64,000 nucleotides of DNA. Origin: Muscardinus avellanarius (Eukaryota > Chordata > Mammalia > Rodentia > Gliridae). The translations under genes were made by a program, and so were the position numbers. The stretch is from the NCBI GenBank assembly GCA_963383645.1, contig OY726561.1, positions 32,096,826 to 32,160,825 of the forward strand, in the 5' to 3' direction. The notes under the pieces are model-generated. The model ran no database searches, had not been told where the DNA came from, and saw nothing but the letters and a program-made list of their open reading frames with translations. How positions within the stretch are numbered: position 1 is the stretch's first letter; each line of letters starts with the position of its first letter. Positions 1 to 10,379 of the stretch are shown piece by piece.

Positions 1-479
1 TGTTAGCTCATAAAACCATTATCAGATTTCCAGTCTCTTGAGCTTAGCTTAGATCTTCAGAGGTATAATGCAGGGCCATTTTCAACAGAGAAACTCTGCA
101 TGAAGGGTCATTTAAACATTCGCTTCTAAACTTTCAGTGTCCCTTTGATGATTTCACACTCTGACTATTTTTGCATCTTCCTGACATTTGCAGTTCCCTT
201 GAGGCATATATTACAGTGCACACGCTACCCATGGTTAGATAATCACAAGTTTAGATATTCGTGAATATTTAGGCTCTGAAGAAGAAAAATGACTGCAGGC
301 AAGGGTACTTGTCAACATAATCATAAAAAAAAACCCCAGGAAATTCCATTTGCATGTATTCACATGTGGGAGTACTTAGTTTGTTTTCCTTCAAACGACT
401 CCTTTTTATTTTCACTAGTTTTGTTGTAGTTGTTCTGCTTTGGATATTTCTTTCTATTCATTTATTCATTATTATTATT
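1..479. other. Unique AT-rich sequence, no gene seen
   Basis: No repeat family or coding frame is recognisable. A 71-codon plus-strand frame beginning near 354 runs straight into the following SINE and is not a gene. Confidence 0.6.
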
Positions 480-677
480 TTTGTAGTGCTAGAGATTGAA
501 CCAAGGGGCATTCTACCTCTGAGCTATACCCTCAGTCCTATTTTTTATTTTGAAACAGGGTCTCACTAAGTTGTGGAGAGCCTCATCAAGTAGCTAAAGC
601 TGGTCACCAACCTGCGATCTTCCTGTTTCAGCCTCCCAAGTACTGAGATTACAAGTGTGTGCCACCATTCCTGGCTC
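480..677 (-). repeat. B1-dID dimeric SINE
   Basis: Read on the minus strand this is a full-length dimer. The ID half appears here as a 'gattgaaccaaggggcattctacc' type block at 490-525. The B1 half ends at the 'gtgtgccaccattcctggctc' block. It is moderately diverged. Its B1 end abuts a TTTA repeat that belongs to the tail of the next SINE, so two SINEs sit head to tail on the same strand. Confidence 0.85.
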
Positions 678-678
678 T

Positions 679-698
679 ATTCATTCATTTATTTATAT

Positions 699-737
<39 letters not shown>

Positions 738-740
738 TTT
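679..740. repeat. (TTTA)n microsatellite
   Basis: About 62 bases of TTTA/TTCA repeat. It lies exactly at the 3' tail of the downstream minus-strand SINE, so it most likely grew from that element's A-rich tail. Confidence 0.9.
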
Positions 741-943
741 TTGCAGTACTGGGGATTGAACTCAGTGGCATTCTACCTCCAAACTATATCCCCAGCCCTG
801 TTTTTGGTTCTTTATTTTGAAACAGGGTCTCACTGAATTGCGAAGGCCCTCACTAAGTTGCTGAGGTTGTCTTCGAACCATGATTCTCCTGTCTCAGCCT
901 TTCAAACGCTGGGATTACAAGCATGCGCCACCACGCCTGGCTC
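741..943 (-). repeat. B1-dID dimeric SINE
   Basis: Full-length minus-strand dimer with the ID block (ggggattgaactcagtggc) at 752-770 and the B1 5' end (gcgccaccacgcctggctc) at 925-943. It keeps CpGs in the B1 half, so it is younger than its left neighbour. Confidence 0.9.
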
Positions 944-1318
944 AAATTCATTTATTTGTAAATCAGAGTAAATTTATCATGAAGATTTTCTGATTTATTG
1001 AGGGACAAATCTCTATGTTAGTTTACTTGAAGTTAATTTTTCTAGGGAGGATTTTCACAAGTCCGGAGGTTCCATAATTAATTCTACCCCCTCCCCACAT
1101 TTGTAACATATATGAAATTCTCAAGCACAGTTTATTCATGATGCTTTGTACAAAATATCAAAATATCTGATGGAGTTAGAAACTTTAGGGACATACTAAC
1201 AAATGATCATATATGAAAATAAAGCTTTTTTAATCTAAAAAATACTTTCTAAATGAAAAAATGAGGCCAGAGCTGTCCTATGAGTAAAATTGTATAGTAT
1301 AAGACTGAACCTATATAG
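944..1318. other. Unique AT-rich sequence, nothing recognised
   Basis: No homology, RNA fold or frame of interest is visible. Confidence 0.55.
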
Positions 1319-1451
1319 TCAGGTATGGTGGTACATACCTATAATCTCAGTCCTTGGGAGGCTGAGACAGGAGGATATCAAGTTCATGGCCAATTTCAGC
1401 AATTTAGGGAGACTTTCAGCAGCTTAGCTTATAAGTAAACCAAATAGGGAC
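1319..1451 (+). repeat. B1 half of a B1-dID SINE, ID half lost
   Basis: The plus-strand left half (tggtggtacatacctataat, then the gaggctgagacaggaggat block) is clear. The sequence decays after 'agcagcttagc' and no ID block follows, so this is an old 3'-truncated or heavily diverged copy. Confidence 0.7.
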
Positions 1452-2084
1452 ATAAAGATATATATATTTCAATCAGGAAACAAAGTATTACTTTAATAGC
1501 TTCACTGTTTGTTTTTATTGGCTTTCACATTTTATCATTTTAATCTCATTCCATCAATAGAATGGAGGACTTAAATGATCAGTAAGAGCTGGCTTTCAGC
1601 TTCTGTGTTGACTTGCCGGGCACTAAAGTATGTCACCATTCAGATGTTTGTCACATTCTGGATAGCCCTTTTATCCATCATACCAAACAATGGTTGCCAC
1701 AAACTGATTCCTTCTGAAAACTCTCAAGCCTTCCCATCTCTCTTTACCCTTTTACCATTGCTTTAGTTCAGGCTTTCCTTACCCCTTCCCAGTAGTATAC
1801 ACTTCAATCATGTTTTCCTGATCTGTCTAGCTTCAGGCCATTTTAAATACTGTGTTTTTGCAAAACAAACTATTGATAAACTTATATCCTTAAGTGGTAG
1901 CCACAGTACCTCAGTCTGTGCCCTTTATGTTATTTATGCCCATGATGTACTTATTGGCCTGTGTCTATTATTAGTTTTTTTCTTCTGAAACATCACTGTC
2001 CAGCCAAATTAAACCTGTCACTTTCACTTTCTTGAGTCTCTGCCTTGCCTTCATTCTCTTCCTGTAATTGTCCATTGTCCTTTT
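1452..2084. other. Unique sequence, no gene seen
   Basis: Holds a 63-codon frame at 1575-1766 with no recognisable motif. I see nothing else. Confidence 0.55.
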
Positions 2085-2117
2085 TTCTTCTCTTCTCTTC
2101 TCTTCTCTTCTCTTCTC
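2085..2117. repeat. (TCTTC)n microsatellite
   Basis: Six near-perfect units of a pyrimidine pentanucleotide. Confidence 0.9.
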
Positions 2118-2272
2118 ACCTGCCTAATTTCTCCAATTCCTCTTTTGGAACTATATGACTTTATAACTTGTTCCACACAGCCTTGCCTTACCCCATCAGA
2201 AACTCTGCAGTTCACACACTGTTCCATTGAATCTAAAACCTGTGTTCATCCAACTTATCTCTTTCCCAAGGT

Positions 2273-2453
2273 CAGTCATTCTCCTGTGGCCTCTGGACCA
2301 GCACTGTTAGCCATCTGGGAATTCATTAGAAATTCAGATCACTGCCCCCAAACAACTAAATCCAAGACTCTCCAGGGAGGCCCAGTGATTGCTGTTCTAA
2401 CAATCTCTCCAGGGGATTCTGATAAACATTCTGATTTGAGAACCATCTTTCTA
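2273..2453 (-). mobile_element. MER5A-like hAT-Charlie non-autonomous DNA transposon
   Basis: The segment follows the MER5A pattern in reverse: 'ctggaccagcactgttagcc', 'attagaaattcagatcactg', 'tccagggaggcccagtgatt', 'ccaggggattctgataaac' and the terminal 'tttgagaacca'. Length (about 180) equals the family's usual 189. It is an ancient, inactive copy with no coding capacity. The 110-codon frame across it (2145-2477) is incidental. Confidence 0.75.
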
Positions 2454-3129
2454 GTAAAATCAGTTTTGCATAAATAAATACTTGAGGTTATTTTTATATC
2501 ATCAGAATAATACATAAAGATTAAATGTGTTCACAGTCTTTAAGTTAAAAGGAATATCAACTTTCTGATAGTTTTACTTTATATTTTGTTATAAAGTTAT
2601 TTTTATAAATGATTACTTATAAAATCACCAGTTTTTCTTTCATTTATTTTATCTCTTAAATTGGCAAATGAAAATTGTCTATACTTTTGATACATGTATG
2701 TGTTTACCTACTCCTTTATTCAGCTGTATTGAATTGTAAGACCCATCATTAGGATGCCTGGATGTTGAGCTGAGAGTTAACTAACTGTAATTTTTGTTAG
2801 TTTGTTTAGGTTCCTAAAAGTAGATACACTGATTTTCATCTAGAAGCTATTACATCAGGAACTCTCTTCTATGCTTAACCATGGAGGAAGAGGGGATTGA
2901 CTAGGTGCCGCCAACAGAAACTTAATATTTAGGATGTTTTTCACTGCAATTCACTCTCACTTCTTTTCAACAGTGGAGATATTTTCTCCCATTATATAAT
3001 CTTTAATATTTCATATGCTTTTCTCACTTCAGTTATTGTAAACTTGTAAAGATGACCTCAAATAAATAACTAAAAAAATGAGCTTTAGCTGTATGTATTT
3101 TCAGAGAAAAAAGATTATATTTGGAACAC
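2454..3129. other. AT-rich unique sequence
   Basis: No repeats or frames are recognised. Confidence 0.5.
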
Positions 3130-3420
3130 CTAATGTATTCAGGGGATACTTTCCAAGACTCCTGTAGAGGCCAGAAACTGTGGACCATATCAATATAAAT
3201 CCTATATACATTTTTCTCTATACATACATACTTAAGATATAGTTTAATATATAATATATACTAAGAAATTAATAATAACAACTAAAAACTAGATATAATA
3301 ATTATAACAATATCCTATAATAAGAGTTTCTTGGAACATATATATTGTTTATTTCTGGAGTTTTTTTATTTTACTATTTGACTATGGATAACTGAACCCA
3401 AGGAAAGCAAAAATATGTAT
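3130..3420 (+). mobile_element. Possible ancient TcMar-Tigger-type DNA transposon remnant
   Basis: 'ggggatactttccaagactc' near 3142 and 'gactatggataactgaaccc' near 3380 resemble the two ends of mammalian Tigger-type non-autonomous elements ('ttccaagaccc' and 'ctatggttgactgaaacc' types). The AT-rich middle is too decayed to align by eye. Family assignment is an inference. Confidence 0.35.
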
Positions 3421-3514
3421 AAGCTATAATAATTTAATACTTTAATACTATATAATACTTATAATACTATAATACTTTTTATATAACTTCTTTAAAAATG
3501 TAATCATAGTTGTG

Positions 3515-3725
3515 CATGGGCATGGTGGCACATACCTGTAATCCTTGTACTTGGAAGACTGAGACAGGAGGATATGTATGAAGACAGCCTTAGCACTATA
3601 TTGAGTTTTTTTTTTTTTTTTTTTTTAGCAATCTACTGAGAGCCTGTTTCAAAATTAAAAAAAATAAAAAGGGCTTGGGGTATAGCTCAGATTTAGAATG
3701 GGTTCAATCTCTAGTAACACAAAAC
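3515..3725 (+). repeat. B1-dID SINE with an internal poly-T tract
   Basis: Plus-strand dimer: B1 start (gcatggtggcacatacctg) at 3519-3537 and ID half (gggcttggggtatagctcag) at 3671-3690. A run of about 23 T at 3604-3626 splits the B1 half, which is atypical for the family. Confidence 0.85.
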
Positions 3726-3779
3726 TTAATCATCACAAATCTATATAATATTTTGAATATCAATGGAAACCCCTTATCT

Positions 3780-5182
3780 ATATAGGATGTATATTAGGCT
3801 AAAGTGAAATATATATATCTTCTCCAAGTGTGCTGCTAATCCTTGGTTCTCAGTGATTGATTGTATACTGTTTACTCTAAATTTATTAAATTCATTGACC
3901 TAAGACTCTTTTGAAAAAAATCCATCTATTTTCTGATGTGGTAGTCTAAAGGGGTTTTATGGCTCATTTTCTAGAAAATAGTATTTAAAAAAATTCCAGG
4001 ATGAGAAGTTTCTCAAAAGACCTATCTTTGAAGTGGATAAATGGTCCTCTATCTGAACAAGAAGATAAATGTCTCTCTTCACTATTTAGGAACAGTTGAA
4101 TAAGTGATTTCAGTTGCCCACTGCTTAGAAAATCATATACTCTTTGAAAACATAGCTTGTATTTTACTAATGGCCCTCTTCCTAGTACTTTATCTGATTT
4201 TATATATATATATATATAAAATATATATAATATATATCATATATATATCACATATATATGATAATAGATGTCATTTAATACATGAATCATAAATGAATGA
4301 ATAAACAAACCTAAGTTACAAAATCTTTACATTTTTGTGTTTCTTATACAGTCACAAAGCATAAATAAAATGCAGTTGAAATTTCAGTTAAGAGAATTGG
4401 AAATATTGGGATGTAGTAAATGACTGTAGATTTCACTTATAGACAAGAATTTTAAATACTATAAGCCTTGCTTTCCCCACCTCTACTTCTCTAAAAATGT
4501 TCTTTACATCCAGATTCTGGATCATTGTAGTGTTAATTCTCTAGGAGACACTACATTGCTGGGAAATAGAATGTCCGCAATGTTTAGTTAGAATTCTGGC
4601 TGTGTGATTTCAAATATGACTTTTACTTGTTTGTTTTTTATGTTTATGAGAGCATCTGTAATTAATTTCAGTCAGTAACATGCCATTGTTTTAACATTCA
4701 CAGTAATTATTATTTTAAGTCTTTTCAATATCTCATTGTGATGGCATCCATGTGAATTTTGAGTGGTAGTGTATGGATTTAAAAAGCACATGTAAAGAAA
4801 ATTAAAGTTGGAACTGAATTTAGCAATGAAAACTCAGAAGAAAGAAAACTATTCTGATATTCTTGAGGAAGTACCCCAATAGACTTTTCATACCTAATTC
4901 TCTGGGTAAATTAGCTAGAATGAGACAAGTGCTTCATCCCAAGGGGTTTTTGCAGTGAATCTCTCAAATGATATACATCCACTAATGGCAGGATTACATG
5001 TTTGAAGTCCTAATCTTATAGACAGACCTTGTGTGTTCTACTTTGTATCAGTGAAGATACTGTGTTGTAGTGTTTACATGATTTATCCTAAACCCTCAGA
5101 AAATTGAATAATAAAACCTAACACTTAGCCTGTGATTTTCCTATTCTATCACTTCTAATCCTAATCTAAAAGTAAAATCTAA
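3780..5182. other. AT-rich unique stretch with a (TA)n tract
   Basis: Mostly undistinguished AT-rich DNA. A TA/CATA microsatellite lies at 4199-4262 and a small inverted repeat at 4526-4555. The frame at 4104-4292 is a microsatellite artefact. Confidence 0.55.
4199..4262. repeat. (TA)n-rich microsatellite
   Basis: About 64 bases of interrupted TA repeat, self-complementary throughout. Confidence 0.9.
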
Positions 5183-5385
5183 GCGGGTTTTAGTGATGCA
5201 CATGTATGATCCCAGGATTTAGGAGACTGAGACAGTAGAATGGTAGATTCAAGGATAGCTTCAGCAACTTAGCAAGACTTTCAGCAACCTTGTGAGATTC
5301 TATATCAAAACAACAGCAAAAAAGACCTAGGATGTAGCTCAGAGGTAGACTGATCCTGGCCTCAATCCCTAGTTACCCCTCCCTA
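5183..5385 (+). repeat. B1-dID SINE, old copy
   Basis: Plus-strand dimer with B1 start at 5183 and ID half 'cctaggatgtagctcagagg' at 5327-5346, ending 'ctcaatccctagttacc'. CpGs are lost and divergence is high. Confidence 0.8.
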
Positions 5386-5491
5386 CCTAACACACAGACA
5401 CAAATAAAATCCAACAGCAACAAGCAGAGGAAAGAGAAACAAAAACTTATAAAATACCAACCTATAAAGTGAATACATAAGGATATTTATA

Positions 5492-5765
5492 TTTTATGAT
5501 GCCAGTAATAGCTGATGTTTATCTAGTGCTTCTTAGTGACAAGCACAATAATTAATAATAATAATTAAATTAGTGTTAAGCATTTTACTTGAATTTTATT
5601 ATGTGATCTTTATAGGAACCCTCAGAATGGTTATTAATATTATTCCCATCTTAGAAAAAAAAGACATAAAATAGTTAAATAACTTACCCTAGCCAATAGA
5701 TGTCCTAACTGGAATTAATTCAAATTCTGACTTCAGCTATGCTTCTCATAACCCATCTCTGAGTC
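5492..5765 (+). repeat. MIR SINE
   Basis: Reads in MIR order: 'taatagctgatgtttatcta', then 'gtgttaagcattttacttga', 'attcccatcttagaaa' and 'agttaaataactt', ending near 'aattcaaattctgac'. This is the core-SINE pattern found in all mammals. Very old, no function visible. Confidence 0.75.
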
Positions 5766-6039
5766 TAGTTTACCACGTCTTCAAGACTGACATCATACCG
5801 AATGTTTACCAAAGGGTTGTCTCTTCTAATTAAAAAATCATCAAAGAAATCCTTAATTCTCTAAAGCACAGAGAAAATACTTCATATTTTTATTATAGGA
5901 CTAATTAACATATTCAATTATAATTTAAATTGCAATCCTTCAAGCTTTAGAACTATTGAGGCCACATTTCTTTTAGTGTTTCACCAGGTACCCTGTTAGT
6001 AGCATCTGAGGTTAACAAAATATTTTATTAAAATGTTTC

Positions 6040-6440
6040 CTAAATTACATAATTGTATTACAGGGAAATGGATGGAACTGGAGAACATTATGCTAAGTGA
6101 GATTAGTTAGTCACAAAATATAAGAAATTGGATGCTCTCCCTAATATGTGAAAGCTAGGGAAAAAATGAGTATAGGAAAAACTCTAGAGAAGGAGAAACT
6201 ATAGATGAACAAACAAGGCAACCTAAGAGAATGAGGGGGGGGGATCCTCTAATGCCCATGACATACATTAACAAACATATCAAAGTCAATCACTGAGCCA
6301 AGCGCAGAGGGAAGGGGGTAGAAACTGGGGAAGGGCAAATTGAGTGATGTGTGCATGTATGCCTCCTCCATCTTGTACATCATTAAGATGTATGAATAGA
6401 ATGCACCAATAAAAAATTAAAAATAAAATAAACATGTTTT
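6040..6440 (+). mobile_element. L1 3' end (3' UTR and tail)
   Basis: Sense-strand L1 3' UTR beginning 'ggaaatggatggaactggag', through 'cattatgctaagtgagatta', to a terminal 'cattaagatgtatgaataga' block and an A-rich tail with AATAAA. The same terminal block recurs at 9.8 kb and, inverted, at 14.2 and 26.9 kb, so these four represent the L1 lineage active in this genome. It is 5' truncated and carries no ORF. A GGGGGGGGG run occurs at 6235-6243. Confidence 0.8.
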
Positions 6441-6462
6441 CTATCTTTTAAAATTTAGACTT

Positions 6463-6678
6463 AGCCTGGCATGGTGGTGCACGCTTGTAATCCCAGCATT
6501 CAGGAGGCTGAGACAGGAGGATCATGGTTCATGAACAGCCTCAGCTACTTAGTGAGGCCCTCTGCAACTCAATGAGACCCTGTTTCAAAATAAAAGAATA
6601 AAAAATTGGGCAGGGGGTATAGCTAGGAGGTCAAGTGCCTTTGGATTCCATCCCTAGACCTGCAAAAAAAAAAAAAAA
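6463..6678 (+). repeat. B1-dID SINE
   Basis: Full plus-strand dimer inserted just past the A-rich tail of the L1 3' end. B1 start 'gcctggcatggtggtgcacg'. The ID half reads 'aggtcaagtgcctttggatt', and the tail is A-rich (14 A). Confidence 0.9.
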
Positions 6679-6679
6679 T

Positions 6680-7185
6680 TAGACAATCTGTTCAACTCAA
6701 TTATTTTTTGGTGAATTAATTCTATTCCATCAAATGGGAAAATCTGAAGGTCAAATGTTGAAGTATTTTTTACTTTATTAATTAAACAAATTTTGTCTCT
6801 CTTGCCACTAAATCTATTTAAGTGGTCAGATATTTATAGCAAATTTAGTTATATTCTCTTAATTTCTAAAAGCAGTCGAAACAGTGCACAAGCACTCACA
6901 TACACACATACACATGCACATATATATACATAGCTATTTCACTAAAAAGTAAGAGGATGCAGGGTTACTTTCTCAGTTTATGTTGAATAAATGGGCATGT
7001 GTTTGGACAATCCCTCTTCTCCCTTCTTCTCCTTTTTACCTTTACATATTCTTCTTTATTTTAAAAATATTATGTATTGCTAGATTTTCTTAGTATTTTT
7101 AAATAAAATTTAAGGCAGATCTACTGCTGGGCCCCCACTATTCCTATCAGTGGTATCTTATTTAAAATGTTTTTTGATTGTACAT
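6680..7185. other. AT-rich unique sequence
   Basis: Contains a short degenerate CA/TA tract near 6895-6932. Nothing else is seen. Confidence 0.55.
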
Positions 7186-7367
7186 TAGGTCATGTTTATA
7201 CATCCTTGTAATCCCAGTACTTGGGAGAATGAGATAGAAGGATTGCAGGTTTGAGGCCAGCCTTAGCAATTTGAGCTGTTTCACAATAAAATAGTGCTAG
7301 GAGTTTGAGGGTGTAGCTCAAAGGTAGAATACCTCTGAGTTCAATCCTCAATGCCAAGAAAAAAACT
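7186..7367 (+). repeat. B1-dID SINE, old copy
   Basis: Plus-strand dimer ('cttgtaatcccagtacttgg' at 7205; 'gggtgtagctcaaaggtaga' at 7309). The B1/ID linker is shortened. Confidence 0.8.
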
Positions 7368-7371
7368 GTTT

Positions 7372-7445
7372 TCTATTGTACACATTTAAGGTGTAGCACA
7401 TGATATTTGGATGACTTCTCTCACAGTTAATGCCAGGTTGTAGCC
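7372..7445 (-). mobile_element. Short L1 3' UTR fragment
   Basis: 'attgtacacatttaaggtgt' followed by 'agcacatgatatttggatga' matches the common antisense pattern of older mammalian L1 3' UTRs. Only about 70 bases remain. Confidence 0.45.
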
Positions 7446-7859
7446 TGTGCTGGGAAAGAGTGATGTGTCTTAAGTATTTTATCACAGCTCTTCAATTTGT
7501 GGTCTTTTACAACCATAGTAAATTGACTGTAAATCAGGACAGAACCTTTATATACCAATAAAATCTATTTAAAATGTTTATTTTAAAGAGCCTTGTTCTC
7601 TAAAAGCATCTTTGAAATAAAGAAAGGATTTTAAATTGGAGAATATAAAATAAATGTAGAGTTCCCTGCCTAGATTTTTTACTGTATTTTAACCTTTTCC
7701 CTCCACAGTAGCCACCAGCTGTCTTTGCTTGTGTACATCTACATTCCTTCCTTTCCTCTTACCTTTCCTTCCATCCTTCATTCCTTTCTCTTTTCATTCC
7801 TCCTTATTTTTTCCTTTCTTCTACTCTATTTTTTTAATACGTTGACTTTTATTTGTTAT

Positions 7860-8041
7860 TTTTTTTTATTGTTTTTGGTGGTGTTTTTTGGTGGTATATT
7901 TTGGTGGTTTTTTTTTTGTTTTTTGTTTTTTTTTGTCTTCTAAGCCAGCACGTGCGGCTGGCTTCAGACCTGCGTGATCGTCCTGTCTCTGCCTCCCAAG
8001 GGCTGTGATTACAAGCATGCAATGCGCCACCACGCCCAGCA
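7860..8041 (-). repeat. B1-dID SINE of the 'aagccagc' subfamily, ID half degraded
   Basis: The minus-strand B1 half (7935-8040) carries the subfamily block 'aagccagcacgtgcggctgg' at 7943, then 'cctgcgtgatcgtcctgtct' and 'caatgcgccaccacgcccagc'. The expected ID half is replaced by a GT/T-rich run (7860-7934). High CpG content suggests a fairly recent origin. Confidence 0.75.
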
Positions 8042-8194
8042 ATACATTGACTTTTAATCTAAGCCATTAACATTTTCTTGAACAATTTCAGCAAGATCAC
8101 TTTGGTGTATATTCACTACACCACTTGCAGCTTATGGACGAGGATTGTGCTAGTCATATTTCCAATACTATAACACATACTTGAGTTAATCGAC

Positions 8195-8534
8195 TTTTTA
8201 AGAAAAACAGGTTAATTTTGACTCACAGTTTTGGAGGTTTCAGTGCATGACCTGTTAGCCCTGTTCTTTCGGGCTTGTGGAAGGCAGTTCATCATGGCGG
8301 TGAGTGCAAAGTGGGACAAAACTAGTCAGTTCATGGCATGGAACTGAAAAAAAGAGAAAAGGGAAGTGGCTGGGTCCCACTATCCCTGTTAGTGGTATCT
8401 TCTTAGTGACCTGACAAACTCTCACTAGGTCCTTCCTCTTAAAGTTTCTACCATTTCCCAATTCCACCAAGCTGGAGAACAAGGGCCTTTAGCCCATGAT
8501 CCTTTGGGGGCTATTCAAGATCCACACTATAGCA
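8195..8534 (-). mobile_element. MaLR (ERVL-related) solo LTR
   Basis: Reads in reverse like a MaLR LTR: 'ttgactcacagttttggagg', 'aaggcagttcatcatggcgg', 'ctgggtcccactatccctg', 'tttctaccatttcccaattc', ending 'tccacactatagca'. No internal region or partner LTR is visible, so it is a solo, inert LTR. A second, similar copy lies at 42.6 kb. Subfamily is not assigned. Confidence 0.6.
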
Positions 8535-9060
8535 AAGATAAGAAACAGAGATGCTTCTCCACTCCATGGAAAGTCTGGGCTGCACTGTGGCTTTATTCCT
8601 GATAATATCAAACATGTTCACTAAAAAGGAATTAAAAAGGGATTTTAGCATTGTGGTTTTTACACCTAAGTATATAGTTAGTATATTACCTGTGTCCAGA
8701 GAGAGAAAATAGGTTTTACCAAATACAAATCTTGGGGCTGCATTTGGCAACCAGAGGCAGTGAGACAAGGATAGTAAGGTGCAGTTCCTTAGGCCAGTTC
8801 CTGAGCCCCTTTCTCTACCGCAGCCATATACCTATGAGTATATCCCAGACAACTCTGAGTATACCATATATGGCTTTAAGTATAATAGAATTCCTATTTT
8901 TCTTTACCTGTAGACACATTATAATTTGGCTGAGGTTTTTCTCAAAAAAGTGAAAGTGTCATATAAGAAAAAGTTCTAATCCTATACTTTGGTAATTTTT
9001 GTGATTCTATTAATTTATAAGCAAAATATAATATGAAGAGTGGACACTTTATACATATAT
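8535..9060. other. Unique sequence
   Basis: Overlapping short frames on both strands (8511-8768 and 8732-8953) have no recognisable domain. No gene supported. Confidence 0.55.
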
Positions 9061-9063
9061 ATG

Positions 9064-9099
9064 TATTTGGGGGAATACTGAGGATTGAACCCAGTGGCA

Positions 9100-9165
<66 letters not shown>

Positions 9166-9433
9166 TATATGTATGTATGTATATATGTATATATGTGTAT
9201 AAGTATATGTATATGTATATTCATTTTTTAATTTATTTTCAGTACCAGGGGTTGAATCCAGAGGCATTCTACCTCTGAGCTATAAGACTTAATTTATTTT
9301 TTATTTTGAAACAGGGTCTTCCTAAATTGTTGAGGGCCTCACTGAGTTGCTGAGGCTGGTCTTGAACCTGAGATCTGCCTGTCTCAGCATCTCAAATATT
9401 GGAATTACAGACATGCACCACCACTCCTGGATT
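9064..9433 (-). repeat. B1-dID SINE split by, or next to, a large (TA/TATG)n expansion
   Basis: A minus-strand ID block occurs twice: 'gaggattgaacccagtggca' at 9080-9099, and 'aggggttgaatccagaggca' at 9247-9266 followed by a complete B1 half to 9433. Between them is the 9103-9220 microsatellite. Either two SINEs abut, the first reduced to its ID end, or the ID end was duplicated with the repeat. Confidence 0.75.
9103..9220. repeat. (TA)n-(TATG)n compound microsatellite
   Basis: About 24 TA units followed by about 70 bases of TATG/TATATG variants. Several long open frames on both strands here are repeat artefacts. Confidence 0.95.
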
Positions 9434-9448
9434 TAAATTTTCAATTTT

Positions 9449-9651
9449 GGCTGGGCGTGGTGGCACATGCTTGTAATTCCCTCACTTGGGAGGCTGAGCC
9501 AAGAGGATCGCACAGGTTCGAAGCCAGCCTCAGCTACTTAGGCTCTTAGCAACTGAGACCCTGTTCCCAAATAAAATATAAAATAGGTCTAGGAATATAG
9601 CCTGGATGTTGAGAACCTCTGGATTCCATCCCCAGTAGGACTAAAAAAAAT
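9449..9651 (+). repeat. B1-dID SINE with target-site duplication
   Basis: Plus-strand insertion flanked by 'aaattttcaattttgg' on the left and 'aaattttctattttgg' on the right (15 of 16 match). The B1 half has 'ggttcgaagccagcctcagc' and the linker reads 'aaataaaatataaaataggt'. This linker resembles the 'aagccagc' subfamily while the ID half resembles the standard type, so the copy looks intermediate. Confidence 0.85.
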
Positions 9652-9654
9652 AAA

Positions 9655-9730
9655 TTTTCTATTTTGGAATAGAGTTTTTAAATTCCGGAGGGTCTTACTA
9701 AATTGCTGGTGCTGGTCTGTAGTCTGCATT
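9655..9730 (-). repeat. Fragment of a minus-strand B1-dID SINE
   Basis: 'ggtcttactaaattgctggt' is the middle of an antisense B1 half. It is preceded by the T-rich linker. The rest of the element is missing. Confidence 0.5.
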
Positions 9731-9737
9731 GTAGAGA

Positions 9738-9880
9738 TCAAGTGTCAGCAGGGTAGAGGCTCAATGAGTGATGTGTGTATGTATATCTCTACCATCTTAT
9801 ACTCCATTAAGATGTACGACTACAAGACTAAATAAAATGCATAAATAAAAATTTTAAAAATAAAAAAATAAAACCAAAAG
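9738..9880 (+). mobile_element. L1 3' terminal fragment
   Basis: 'gagtgatgtgtgtatgtata' and 'ctccattaagatgtacgact' match the end of the L1 at 6.33-6.40 kb, followed by an A-rich tail. Only the last 140 bases inserted or survive. Confidence 0.7.
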
Positions 9881-9903
9881 CATTATTCTGGGAAGGTGAG
9901 AAG

Positions 9904-9975
9904 TCTGTGTACCTTATATATTATGGAACATCTCTTTTATCTGTGTACCTTAGATATAGTGGACCATTTTATTGG
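9904..9975. repeat. Two-copy tandem duplication, 36-base period
   Basis: Units start at 9904 and 9940. Each opens with 'tctgtgtacctta' and contains 'tatggaacat' or 'tagtggaccat'. An old microduplication. Confidence 0.7.
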
Positions 9976-10379
9976 TACCTATTCCTTCTCATCCCTTAAG
10001 ACTTCATCTTTTGAAATCTTAATTTTAACCAGGCCACCCATAAACATTATCATCTAGGGAAAAAAAATTGCAGCGTGAACTGAGACCAAGCAGTGTTGTT
10101 TAAGAAAGCTTTGATGCCAATATGAAAGTTTGCATTCGAGTTTGGAAGTGTACTCATCTATTCTTTGACTTCATAAATCATATTTAAACTATTCATGGCT
10201 ATAGTAATGAAGTTACTGGGGATTATAGAAATGAAGTATTGCTTCTGTGGTTCTGCATGTGCCTCTAATAGACTGATTTTGAACTGCTAAAATTCAACCT
10301 ATATGACTCTGTCAGAAGAGTTTTAACATTCTTCATTGTGCAAACTTTGTTTCTGTCACCCATGACAAATCCTAATAGG

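Noticed and set aside
4526..4555. Small inverted repeat TGTAGTGT/ACACTACA
   Set aside because: An 8-base stem with a 14-base loop is expected by chance in 64 kb and has no further context.
7725..7943. Phe/Leu-rich frame resembling a membrane peptide
   Set aside because: Pyrimidine and T-rich sequence at a SINE tail produces this composition. No gene context.
9015..9278. Three overlapping frames rich in Tyr/Ile/His
   Set aside because: They are translations of the (TA)n-(TATG)n microsatellite.
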